Below are positions 1 through 8,281 of a stretch of 64,000 nt of DNA, in pieces (position 1 is the stretch's first letter; each line of letters begins with the position of its first letter). The position numbers were made by a program, and so were the translations under genes. The notes under the pieces were generated by a model. That model did not search any database. It had not been told where the DNA came from and saw only the letters and a list, made by a program, of their open reading frames with translations. The stretch spans positions 7,765-71,764 of the forward strand of contig DLAL01000082.1 in NCBI GenBank assembly GCA_002493945.1, written 5' to 3'. The stretch comes from Porphyromonadaceae bacterium UBA7048. Its GTDB lineage: Bacteria > Bacteroidota > Bacteroidia > Bacteroidales > Muribaculaceae.

Positions 1-1001
<1,001 letters not shown>

Positions 1002-1048
1002 GGGGAAGGTTTATATCACTAAAAAGGGAGAGTGGAGAGCGTTCCGGC

Positions 1049-1426
1049 TCAAAAGGGGAATTCGTCATCGCCGCCCTGGGGCATGGGAGGGGGAGGAGGC
1101 ACGGCTCCGGGAGCTGCGGTGGCGCCGGGAGCCTGCACGGGAGCTGCAGCCGCAGGCTGCTCGATGTCGGCGCGCCAGCAGCGGATGTCGGTGTACCAGC
1201 GGCCATTGAATTCGCGTGATTCGATGTCGAAGTAGATGGTAACGTCCTGACCTACCTGCAGATTGATTTTGTCTGCATTGTCGCCGAAGCAGGTGAACGC
1301 TATCTTGCGGGGAAACTGTCCCTCGTTGTTCTCGATCACATATTCTTTTTTCTTCCAGGCATTACCGGCTTTCGATATACCCGATACCTCTGGGAGTGCC
1401 TGAATTACTCGTCCTTTAATTTCCAT
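1049..1426 (-). CDS. DUF3127 OB-fold protein with SSB-like acidic tail
   Basis: 125 residues. The N-terminal 85 residues match the DUF3127 family (MEIKGRVIQALPEVSG, a central GNAWKKKEYVIENN, and NLQVGQDVTIYFDIESREFNGRWYTDIRCWR), which is a small OB-fold-like domain of unknown function. The rest is a low-complexity Ala/Pro linker ending in DDEFPF. That architecture (OB-fold, flexible linker, acidic tip ending in hydrophobic-Pro-Phe) is the layout of single-stranded DNA-binding protein, where the tip recruits repair and replication partners. A role in ssDNA or RNA binding is inference; the family has no established function that I know of. It has its own promoter (1457-1488) with a leader of about 25 bases. 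Confidence 0.85.
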   Translation of the reverse strand: MEIKGRVIQALPEVSGISKAGNAWKKKEYVIENNEGQFPRKIAFTCFGDNADKINLQVGQDVTIYFDIESREFNGRWYTDIRCWRADIEQPAAAAPVQAPGATAAPGAVPPPPPMPQGGDDEFPF

Positions 1427-1456
1427 TTAAAAATTTGTTGTTGTGTGTTTATGTGG

Positions 1457-1488
1457 CAAAGTTACGTTTTTTTTTTCGCAGTAGCAAA
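1457..1488 (-). promoter_or_regulatory. Promoter of the DUF3127 gene
   Basis: On the minus strand a -33 TTTG (1485-1488), a 20-base spacer and a -7 TAACTTTG (1457-1464) match the Bacteroidetes sigma-ABfr consensus TTTG-N19-20-TAnnTTTG. Confidence 0.75.
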
Positions 1489-1541
1489 TAATAGGTTTCC
1501 AACTTTCAATTGACATAATAAATATTAATTGATGTTAAAAT

Positions 1542-1573
1542 TTTGGACAAAGGGTATATTTGAGCTACTTTCG
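1542..1573 (+). promoter_or_regulatory. Promoter of the two membrane-protein genes
   Basis: TTTG (1542-1545), a 20-base spacer and TACTTTCG (1566-1573, one mismatch to TAnnTTTG). A second possible -7 box, TATATTTG, lies at 1555-1562. Either gives a short leader to the ATG at 1602. Confidence 0.55.
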
Positions 1574-1601
1574 TGCACCAAACTAATCCTATATTACCAT
1601 C

Positions 1602-2366
1602 ATGAGTAATTCCGAATACATTTCGTATGAAACTCCTCAAAATCCTCAGTCTGCGGAGGCGCCTGTCGCGAAGGCGCTCGTGCGTGCGAGGTGGGCCATC
1701 GTGTCGGCGCTGTCCATCGGACTGCTGTTTTCCGTTATGTTGATTTTTGCCTTCCGGTCAGTCTACAACACGGGCTATTACACTCTGATTAACGGATGCG
1801 AGCAGCTCATTTTCCTCGCTCTCTGGGTGCTCGGCTGCTGGCAGCTGACCCGCATGCCGCAGAAGTCGTTCCGTATAGGCGGCTGGCTTCTTGGAGCCTA
1901 TGGCGTTTTCGGAAAAGTGGTTATATATCTGGACACCTGGCTCGAAGGACTGCTGTTCGGTTCGCAGCCTTCTTTCCTTGTATGGCCTTCTCTGAATGTC
2001 ATCGGCTTCATCCTCCTGCTTCTTGCCATCGCGGCGTTCTGTCATAACAGCGGCGCAAATTACGGAGCGGCTTCTCTCATTGTCGCCATCAATATGTTAC
2101 TTATAGGACTGTGGTTCGTCAGGGGGCTGCCATTCCTGTCTCATGGCCTCTTTTTTCAGGAGTGTACCTATTTAGGACTGATTCTCTCAATCGGTATCAT
2201 CTGGGCGTGGTGGATGTTCTTCAAATATTCGTCGCCCGAGTACGAGACAGATTCGCTGTCCTTCCGTGACATTGTGCTCAACCGTGTGACAGTCTCCGTG
2301 CTGGTGGTGACGGCCCTCATGCTCGTCACGCTTCCTTTTATCGCTAAAGTAACCTTAAATTCCTGA
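1602..2366 (+). CDS. Multi-pass membrane protein of unknown function
   Basis: 254 residues. After a hydrophilic N-terminus of about 30 residues there are seven or so hydrophobic segments (for example AIVSALSIGLLFSVMLIFAF, LIFLALWVLGCWQL, VIGFILLLLAIAAF and a final VSVLVVTALMLVTLPFIA), so it is an inner-membrane protein. I recognise no family motif and assign no function. The ATG at 1602 follows a recognisable promoter. The next gene starts five bases after its stop, so the two are probably co-transcribed and translationally coupled. Confidence 0.8.
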   Translation: MSNSEYISYETPQNPQSAEAPVAKALVRARWAIVSALSIGLLFSVMLIFAFRSVYNTGYYTLINGCEQLIFLALWVLGCWQLTRMPQKSFRIGGWLLGAYGVFGKVVIYLDTWLEGLLFGSQPSFLVWPSLNVIGFILLLLAIAAFCHNSGANYGAASLIVAINMLLIGLWFVRGLPFLSHGLFFQECTYLGLILSIGIIWAWWMFFKYSSPEYETDSLSFRDIVLNRVTVSVLVVTALMLVTLPFIAKVTLNS

Positions 2367-2371
2367 ACACT

Positions 2372-3019
2372 ATGTCATTCGCAGCTATAATCATAATGAT
2401 TGCCGCCCTTGTGGCCGGTTTCTTTTTTCTCAAGAAATTCACATCTATAGAGAGCTATTTCTTCGGAAGCGGCGACTCCGGGGCCGACGAATCGTCGAGC
2501 GGCATCCTCTTCCTTTTCGCCGCCACGGCCATCGGCGCGCTCGCCACGGCCTGGGGCATCATCGCAGGGCTGTTCGACCTCTCGTTCAGCCGTCAGGGCA
2601 TAGTGTATATGAGCGTGTCGCTCGAGGCGCTCGTCATCTTCAGCGCCATGGCCTACGTGGCTTTCCACAGCGACAGCGTAGCCCAGATGATAGGCAAGAT
2701 GGTGTTCATGACCGTGTCGTGCATCATCGGCGCGCTGATGGGCGCGGCCGGTTCGGTGATAGTTTTCGCCATACTTGTCATCATGCTCTTCATCTACATT
2801 CTCGGAGCCGCGCTCTCGGACAGCTCTTCTTCGTCATCATCCTCGTCTTCTGGCAGTTCGTCTTCAAGCAGCAGCTCGGATAACGATGAAATCCTCATCG
2901 ACGTCCCCGGAGAGACGTTCCACCGCAGAGGTCGCGATATCGGTTTCGGTCAGATCCGCGACGACCACGGCGACCTGTGGAGGCGCAACTTCGACGGCTC
3001 CCTCTCGCGCGACGAATAG
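2372..3019 (+). CDS. Membrane protein with polyserine linker
   Basis: 215 residues, unknown family. An N-terminal membrane segment (residues 3-20) is followed by about three more hydrophobic segments up to residue 148. Then comes a striking stretch of nearly pure serine (about residues 150-169) encoded by mixed TCT/TCG/TCC/AGC codons, and a charged tail of about 45 residues with the pattern DEILIDVPGETFHRRGRDIG and a GDLWRRNFDGS segment. The mixed codons show the serine run is kept at protein level rather than being a simple DNA slippage tract. It likely acts with the preceding membrane protein; function unknown. Confidence 0.75.
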   Translation: MSFAAIIIMIAALVAGFFFLKKFTSIESYFFGSGDSGADESSSGILFLFAATAIGALATAWGIIAGLFDLSFSRQGIVYMSVSLEALVIFSAMAYVAFHSDSVAQMIGKMVFMTVSCIIGALMGAAGSVIVFAILVIMLFIYILGAALSDSSSSSSSSSSGSSSSSSSSDNDEILIDVPGETFHRRGRDIGFGQIRDDHGDLWRRNFDGSLSRDE

Positions 3020-3038
3020 CCGAATAATCAGTTCAGAA

Positions 3039-3917
3039 TCACTTGAATATCGCCTTGGCCTGCGCCTGCGATGCCCCGAGTTCCACAGCACGACGGGCGT
3101 CGGCGCGGGCCTCGTCCATTCTGTAGCGCGCTCGGTTCAGCCGCGCACGGCAGAGGTAGAGTCCGGGGTTGTCAGGGTACTTCGCAAGTCCGTCGGCTAT
3201 GGCTGTCGACGCCTCGCTGATGCGGTCGAGCGCGAGGAGTTCCGTCGCGAGTGCGCCGAAGTACTCGGGTGAGGGGTCGTCCTTGGTGAGCCGCTGCAGA
3301 TAAGGCACGGCTTCGGCATGGCGTCCTGTGGCCGTGTAGAGGCCCGAGAGGGCAGTGGCCGTGTCGATGTCGTCGGGCGCCACGGACTGCAGAACGCTGA
3401 AGTCGCGCTCGGCCGTGGCCGTGTCGCCCGTGTAGAGGGCTATGGTGCCGTGGTAGTAGAGTGCCTCGGCGTTGAGCGAGTCGGCTGCCAGCACGTCGGA
3501 GAAATCGCGGTATGCCTCGCGGTCGCGGCCGTTCTTGAGCAACACACGGGCGCGGTTGGCCAGCACCGTGCGCATGGCCGGAGCCTGACGGTGAGCCTCG
3601 TCGAGTGTGGCCAGGGCCAGCGAGTCGCGGCCCATGTAGCTGTACACCATGCCGAGATTGGAGAGCAGCAGCACGTTCTCTGCCGCACGCGGCCGCACCG
3701 ACATGGCGTCGATGATTCGTGCCGCGGCCTCCTCGTAGCGTCCCTCGGCGATGGCCTGGTCAGCCTGACCGCAAAGCAGGAAGTAGGGGTCTTCCTCGTC
3801 GTCGGGCACGGCAGGCCCGGCGGCGCGGAGTCCGTGCGCCGCCGCGAGCATGACGACGACGGTTGCGCAGGCAGCAAGCAGCTTCGGCAGTCTATTTCTT
3901 AGCCGGTTCGGCAGCAT
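3039..3917 (-). CDS. Exported tetratricopeptide repeat protein
   Basis: 292 residues. An N-terminal signal or anchor segment (residues about 12-32, LAACATVVVMLAAAHGLRAA) precedes TPR helices running from about residue 45 to the end, with repeated patterns such as NLGMVYSYMGRDSLALATLDEAH, ALYYHGTIALYTGDTATAERDF and LSGLYTATGRHAEAVPYLQ. TPR arrays mediate protein-protein contacts; the partner is unknown. Its start overlaps the end of lgt by 26 bases, so it is translated as part of the symporter-lgt-TPR operon. Confidence 0.85.
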   Translation of the reverse strand: MLPNRLRNRLPKLLAACATVVVMLAAAHGLRAAGPAVPDDEEDPYFLLCGQADQAIAEGRYEEAAARIIDAMSVRPRAAENVLLLSNLGMVYSYMGRDSLALATLDEAHRQAPAMRTVLANRARVLLKNGRDREAYRDFSDVLAADSLNAEALYYHGTIALYTGDTATAERDFSVLQSVAPDDIDTATALSGLYTATGRHAEAVPYLQRLTKDDPSPEYFGALATELLALDRISEASTAIADGLAKYPDNPGLYLCRARLNRARYRMDEARADARRAVELGASQAQAKAIFK

Positions 3918-4746
3918 AGCGGTTGGGGTATTTCAGCTCTAAGCGCGGATGAATCAGCGCCCGCACTATCAGACCGATGCCGAGCAGGATGAAGGGCACG
4001 CTCAGCCACTGGCCCATGTTGAACTGCATCGTGGCCTCGAATGCCACCTGGTCGTTCTTGATGAACTCTATAAGGAAGCGCGAGCCGAAGGTGCCGACGA
4101 GGAAGGTGCCGAAGAGCAGGCCCGGACGCTCGCCGCAGTTGCGCTTCCAGTACATCCACATCATCAGCCCGAAGAGAGCCAGATAGCACAGTGCCTCATA
4201 GATCTGCGTGGGGTGGCAGGCCTGCCCGTAGTAGAGGCGGTTCCACTCCTCGGACCTCGGGAACATGAAGCCCCAGGGCAGGTCGGTGGGGTAGCCGAAT
4301 ATCTCCGAGTTCATCAGATTGCCTATGCGGATGAGGCAGCCGACCAGGGCGATGGCCACGGTCAGACGGTCGAAGGTCCACAGAGGATTGCGCTTAGTGG
4401 TGAATATCGAGTAGAGGATGACGGCTATGATGATGCCTATGGCTCCGCCGTGGCTGGCGAGTCCGCCCTCCCATGTGGCGAATATCTTCCACGGGTGAGC
4501 CGAGTAGTAGTCCCACTGGTAGAAGAACACGTGTCCCAGACGGGCGCCCACTATCGTGGCTATGGCCACATAGATGAGCAGTGTGCTTAGCCACGACTCG
4601 GGAGCGCCTTCGCGCTTGAACATCCGGCCTACGATGTTCACTCCGAGCCAGAATCCTATGACGAACATCATCGAGTACCACCGTATGGTGACGGGGCTGC
4701 TGATGATGTCGGGGTCGACGTTCCAGGTGATGAATGACGGTAGCAT
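3892..4746 (-). CDS. lgt: Prolipoprotein diacylglyceryl transferase
   Basis: Transfers diacylglycerol from phosphatidylglycerol to the lipobox cysteine of prolipoproteins in the inner membrane, the first step of lipoprotein maturation (needed for the SusD protein in this window). 284 residues, typical length. Visible Lgt signatures are WEGGLASHGGAIGI (with the conserved His), RIGNLMNSEIFG (Arg/Asn active-site motif) and the C-terminal GSRFLIEFIKND. Seven or so membrane segments are evident. It starts three bases after the upstream symporter stop and overlaps the downstream TPR gene, so all three form one operon. Confidence 0.95.
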   Translation of the reverse strand: MLPSFITWNVDPDIISSPVTIRWYSMMFVIGFWLGVNIVGRMFKREGAPESWLSTLLIYVAIATIVGARLGHVFFYQWDYYSAHPWKIFATWEGGLASHGGAIGIIIAVILYSIFTTKRNPLWTFDRLTVAIALVGCLIRIGNLMNSEIFGYPTDLPWGFMFPRSEEWNRLYYGQACHPTQIYEALCYLALFGLMMWMYWKRNCGERPGLLFGTFLVGTFGSRFLIEFIKNDQVAFEATMQFNMGQWLSVPFILLGIGLIVRALIHPRLELKYPNRYAAEPAKK

Positions 4747-4749
4747 GGT

Positions 4750-6207
4750 CTATTTGCTTGTATGGTTGGTTGTATCGTTGCTTGTCCGGGAAGCGTTGGC
4801 GGCTTCCTTGCCGGCTTTTTCCTTGTCAAAAAATTCGCGCGTGGCCTTGCGTACCTTCGGGCTGAGCGTGAGCACGGCTATCATCGTCGGGATGGCCATC
4901 AGCGCGTAGAAGAGGTCGCAGGCTCCCACGGCGGTCTCGATAGGCACTACGGCGAACACTATCAGCGAGGCAAGGAAGAACCACGCGTAGTAGCGGCCTG
5001 CGCGCGTGCCGAAGAGATAGTTGGCGCACGACGTGCCGTAGTAGGAGTAGCTGAACATCGACGACATGGCGAAGCATATCACGATGCACATCAGCAGGAT
5101 GTCGCCGGCCGGGATGCCGTTGGCGAACGCCTTCATGGCCACCTCGAGGCCCTTGACGCCGTCGACGTTGATGTCGCCGCACAGCAGGATGGCCACGGCC
5201 GTGAGCGTGCACACAAGTCCCGAGTCGATGCTCGGGCCGAGCATGGCCACGAGTCCCTCGCGCACGGGCGAGGTGTTGTGCGAGGCGCCGTGCATGATTG
5301 ACGCCGTGCCTATGCCGGCATCGTTGACCAGTGCCGCGCGCCTCGCGCCTATCAGCGCTATGCCCACGAGGGCGCCGAAGCCTGCCTTGACGTTGAAGGC
5401 TTCGCGGAATATCGATGCGAACACCCCGGGGACGCCGTGGATGTTCGTGATGATGATGTACAGGACCATGAAGAAGTACAGCCCGACCATGAACGGCACC
5501 ATCACCGTGGCCACACGGGCTATGCGGCGGATGCCGCCGAGTATCACCGTGGCTACGATGGCCGCTATGGCGCAGCCGAAGAGCAGGCGGTAGGCGGGCG
5601 CGTTGTCAAGACCCAGGAAGCCGCCGACGGAGCTGAGGAACTCGCTGGACTCTATGCCTTCGGGGGTGGTGAACGTGGTCATGAAGGCCTCGGTCAGCTG
5701 GTTGGCGTTCATGATACACAGCGTGCCGAATAGGCCGGCGATGGCGAAGAACTTGGCCAGCGGACTCCACTTCGGGCCCATGCCCTGCTCGATGATGTGC
5801 ATGGGGCCGCCCTGCAGGTTACCTCGGTCGTCGCGGCCCTTGTACATGATGGCCAGCACGCCTTCGTGGTACTTGGTGGCCATGCCTACCACGGCGCTCA
5901 CCCACATCCAGAAGATGGCGCCCGGACCACCGATGACCAGCGCTATGGCTACGCCGGCTATGTTGCCGAGTCCTATGGTGGCTGCTACCACCGACGCCAG
6001 TGCCTGCACCGACGATATCTGTCCTGACTGATTGTCTCCCGAGGGCTTGCGGCGCAGCTCTCTCAGAGCCGCCGGCAGCCGCCGCAGCGACACCATTCCT
6101 GACGAGAGGAACAGGTAGAGACCTCCGCCTATAAGAAGGAAAAACAGAGGATAGCCGCCGAGCAGGTCGGCGGCGTTGATTATGAATTGGCTTATTTTGT
6201 CAAACAT
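4750..6207 (-). CDS. AGCS-family sodium:alanine/glycine symporter
   Basis: Sodium-coupled amino acid uptake across the inner membrane. 485 residues from MFDKISQFI, the usual AGCS length, with about 11 membrane segments. Family signatures visible are GLGNIAGVAIALVIGGPGAIFWMW near residue 90 and GASHNTSPVREGLVAMLGPSIDSGLVCT near 315. An ATG six codons upstream (6225) is in frame, but a -7 box (6213-6220) overlaps those codons, so 6207 is the preferred start and the mRNA may begin at or next to it. First gene of the operon with lgt and the TPR gene. Exact substrate (alanine versus glycine or another) cannot be read from sequence. Confidence 0.92.
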   Translation of the reverse strand: MFDKISQFIINAADLLGGYPLFFLLIGGGLYLFLSSGMVSLRRLPAALRELRRKPSGDNQSGQISSVQALASVVAATIGLGNIAGVAIALVIGGPGAIFWMWVSAVVGMATKYHEGVLAIMYKGRDDRGNLQGGPMHIIEQGMGPKWSPLAKFFAIAGLFGTLCIMNANQLTEAFMTTFTTPEGIESSEFLSSVGGFLGLDNAPAYRLLFGCAIAAIVATVILGGIRRIARVATVMVPFMVGLYFFMVLYIIITNIHGVPGVFASIFREAFNVKAGFGALVGIALIGARRAALVNDAGIGTASIMHGASHNTSPVREGLVAMLGPSIDSGLVCTLTAVAILLCGDINVDGVKGLEVAMKAFANGIPAGDILLMCIVICFAMSSMFSYSYYGTSCANYLFGTRAGRYYAWFFLASLIVFAVVPIETAVGACDLFYALMAIPTMIAVLTLSPKVRKATREFFDKEKAGKEAANASRTSNDTTNHTSK

Positions 6208-6212
6208 AGCTG

Positions 6213-6220
6213 CAAAGGTA
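6213..6220 (-). promoter_or_regulatory. -7 box abutting the AGCS start codon
   Basis: TACCTTTG on the minus strand followed by CAGCT and then ATG. No convincing -33 TTTG is present at the expected distance. Transcription from this box would give an essentially leaderless mRNA. Confidence 0.5.
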
Positions 6221-6379
6221 AGCATTTTTCATCACATATCGTCCCGTGCCTAACATAATTTATGGATGAACGTTAACCCCCGTTAAAGCCTTCCGGTGCA
6301 GGAGAACATATTGCCGTTTTCCGGCGTTTGGGAAATCGACGGCTCTGAAAGCTGTCATTCAATTAAAACTATTACAATT

Positions 6380-6688
6380 ATGTGTGATCAAAACAAAGAG
6401 AAACGTTCCTACCACGTAGACCTCACTCAGGTAGTGGACGGTAAAATCCAGGAAGTGTTCAACTTCAACTTCGGCGGCCACCATGACCTCGCAGCCCTTG
6501 CACAGCTTGCCGCTCAGAAAGAGCAGCTCAGCGACAAACACGCCCGTCAGCTCGTACTCGGACTCCGGCTCATGCACCATGCACTGAAGAAGTATCCTGA
6601 CAATGCTCTCTTCGCCGGCTTCCTTGCTCAGCTCAACGACTTCAAGCATGCCCTCAAGGGCAATGGCTGCGGCTGTGGCTGCAAGTAA
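6380..6688 (+). CDS. DUF3861-like small protein with Cys-rich tail
   Basis: 102 residues from MCDQNKEKRSYHVDL. The body fits the DUF3861 family: an N-terminal beta strand pair (YHVDLTQVVDGKIQEVFNFNF), a GHHDLAALAQLAAQKE helix, then LVLGLRLMHHALKKYPDNALFAGF and a C-terminal helix. It ends in GNGCGCGCK, a possible metal-binding or redox tail. A GTG start at 6296 would add 28 unconserved residues, so the ATG at 6380 is preferred. Cytoplasmic, function unknown. A strong terminator follows directly, so it is a single-gene unit. Confidence 0.75.
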   Translation: MCDQNKEKRSYHVDLTQVVDGKIQEVFNFNFGGHHDLAALAQLAAQKEQLSDKHARQLVLGLRLMHHALKKYPDNALFAGFLAQLNDFKHALKGNGCGCGCK

Positions 6689-6704
6689 GCAAGTGAAATA
6701 ATAC

Positions 6705-6750
6705 AAGGAGCAGTGCCGCAATTCCATGCGGCGCGGCTCCTTCGGCTTTT
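6705..6750 (+). terminator. Rho-independent terminator after DUF3861 gene
   Basis: AAGGAGC (6705-6711) pairs with GCTCCTT (6736-6742), with an inner GCCGCA/TGCGGC pairing, followed by cggctttt. Confidence 0.75.
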
Positions 6751-6821
6751 GTCTGTCACCGTAATGGCCCACGGATGAGAACCCGACATACGCGAATAAT
6801 TAATTAACGTGAAATAATCCC

Positions 6822-6860
6822 AAAAATCCACGTCCGCCATTCCGTCGGACGTGGATTTTT
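6822..6860. terminator. 15-base-pair hairpin before DUF456 promoter
   Basis: Perfect 15-base arms, AAAAATCCACGTCCG (6822-6836) and CGGACGTGGATTTTT (6846-6860), with a 9-base loop. A/T flanks make it a good bidirectional terminator. It ends two bases before the -7 box at 6863, so it also fills the place of a -33 element. Confidence 0.7.
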
Positions 6861-6862
6861 TG

Positions 6863-6870
6863 TACCTTTG
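6863..6870 (+). promoter_or_regulatory. -7 box abutting the DUF456 start codon
   Basis: TACCTTTG, then CAGAT, then ATG at 6876. Same geometry as the AGCS gene; implies a leaderless or near-leaderless transcript. Confidence 0.55.
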
Positions 6871-6875
6871 CAGAT

Positions 6876-7370
6876 ATGAGTCCTTCCCTGATTATAGTAT
6901 TAGCCTGCATCCTCGCCGTTGTCGGACTGGTGACGATGTTTCTGCCGCGTGTCCCTGCCGTATTGGCCGGATATCTGGCTCTCGTGTCGGCGCATTTCGC
7001 CGGTGCGGTGTTCGTCAGCAGTCAGGTGCTGTGGTTCTGGGGCGTGGCTACGGCTCTTGTTCTCGGTCTCCGCGTGCTTCAGCCGCGTGCGCTGGTCGAT
7101 GCCTCTCAGGGGCATTGGTTCACCGCCGCCGGCACCATCGCGGGCGCTTTCGCCGGGTTCGCCATATCGGCCACCCAGGCGGCCGTCATCCTCGGGGGAG
7201 CCGCCGGAGCGTTCGTCGGCACAGCGGCCTTCAGCCGCACCGCCACGGGCAGTGTGCTCCGTCAGCGTCAGGGGGCTTTCGTACAGTATCTGTGCGCCAA
7301 AGGAATCCCTGCCCTTGTGTGCGCGTCCATGTCAGTGATGACACTGGCAATAGCATCTGCAGTTCTATGA
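6876..7370 (+). CDS. DUF456-family membrane protein
   Basis: 164 residues with paired hydrophobic helices separated by Gly-rich turns: MFLPRVPAVLAGYLALVSAHF near the N-terminus and GAFAGFAISATQAAVILGGAAGAFVGTAAF in the second half, the layout of DUF456 small membrane proteins. Function unknown. The stop overlaps the next gene's start as ATGA (7367-7370), giving translational coupling to the DUF4919 protein. The start is set by the promoter box directly before it. Confidence 0.8.
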   Translation: MSPSLIIVLACILAVVGLVTMFLPRVPAVLAGYLALVSAHFAGAVFVSSQVLWFWGVATALVLGLRVLQPRALVDASQGHWFTAAGTIAGAFAGFAISATQAAVILGGAAGAFVGTAAFSRTATGSVLRQRQGAFVQYLCAKGIPALVCASMSVMTLAIASAVL

Positions 7371-8119
7371 AGAAAATTTTAGCGCTTTTCATATCAGTCC
7401 TCGTATTCGCATCGGCCGCATCGGCCGCAAAAGTAACCGCCCGTCAGCAGCTCGGGCGTCCTGACCTCGCAGCCATAGCCCGTGAGTCGGTCGACGAATC
7501 CTCGAAGTTCTTCTACCCCACGCTGTACAACAAGTTCATGAAGAACGACACGACGATGACTCCCGAGGAGTTCCAGTACTTCTACTACGGCACGATGTTC
7601 CAGGAGGACTACGACCCCTACCGCGAGGCTCCGAATCCGGCCTTGCTTCAGGAGCTTCTCCCGATCTACGCCAAGGAGAAGCGCACACGCAATGACCGCG
7701 AGAAGATGCTCGCCTACGCCGAACAGGTCATCGAAGACAATCCCGTCGACCTGCGTCAGCTCACCAACCGCATCTATGTCTACGAGCAGAACCGCAAGTA
7801 CGACCTGGCGCGCATATGGCAGTACAAGCTCAACCATCTGCTCCTGGTCATCGCCGCCTCCGGCACCGGTGTCGACTCCGAGAACGCGTTCATCGTTGTC
7901 TATCCTCAGCACGAGTACGACTTCCTCAACCTCTCGGGCATGACTGCCAGCAGCCAGCGCTTCGAGCCGCCGCACTACGACTTCATCACCGTCAACCGCA
8001 CCGACACACGCAAGCCCGAGGGATATTTCTTCGACATAAGCGAGCTCCTCAACCAGTACTTCATCAAGCATCCCTCCGAACTGAAGCAGGCCTCCGGCAG
8101 CAAAGGCGCTGACATGTAG
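7367..8119 (+). CDS. Exported DUF4919 protein
   Basis: 250 residues beginning MKKILALFISVLVFASAASA, a clear signal peptide. The mature part carries the DUF4919 pattern TMTPEEFQYFYYGTMFQEDYDPY followed by helical repeats (LAYAEQVIEDNPVDLRQLTNRIYVYEQ) and a C-terminal YDFITVNRTDTRKPEGYFFDIS segment. A Bacteroidetes-specific family of unknown function, predicted periplasmic. The same frame is open upstream through the DUF456 gene, but the signal peptide and the ATGA overlap fix the start at 7367. Confidence 0.82.
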   Translation: MKKILALFISVLVFASAASAAKVTARQQLGRPDLAAIARESVDESSKFFYPTLYNKFMKNDTTMTPEEFQYFYYGTMFQEDYDPYREAPNPALLQELLPIYAKEKRTRNDREKMLAYAEQVIEDNPVDLRQLTNRIYVYEQNRKYDLARIWQYKLNHLLLVIAASGTGVDSENAFIVVYPQHEYDFLNLSGMTASSQRFEPPHYDFITVNRTDTRKPEGYFFDISELLNQYFIKHPSELKQASGSKGADM

Positions 8120-8201
8120 CCTTACACGGCGTGCCGGCATCCCACAGCCTGCGGAATAGTATTTTTTACTGACTCCGGCGCACTTTTTTGCGGTAATTCT
8201 A

Positions 8202-8231
8202 TTTGAAATTCGCAAAAAGTGGTTAACTTTG
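8202..8231 (+). promoter_or_regulatory. Promoter of the M6 metalloprotease gene
   Basis: TTTG (8202-8205), 18-base spacer, TAACTTTG (8224-8231). Gives a leader of about 45 bases to the ATG at 8282. Confidence 0.7.
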
Positions 8232-8281
8232 TACCCTTACCGCGCAGGGTTGCGGTGTGTACCAATATTTACGAACCTCTT

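Noticed and set aside
4750..6225. Upstream start of the AGCS gene at 6225
   Set aside because: The six extra codons overlap the -7 promoter box at 6213-6220, so they could not be in the transcript from that promoter.
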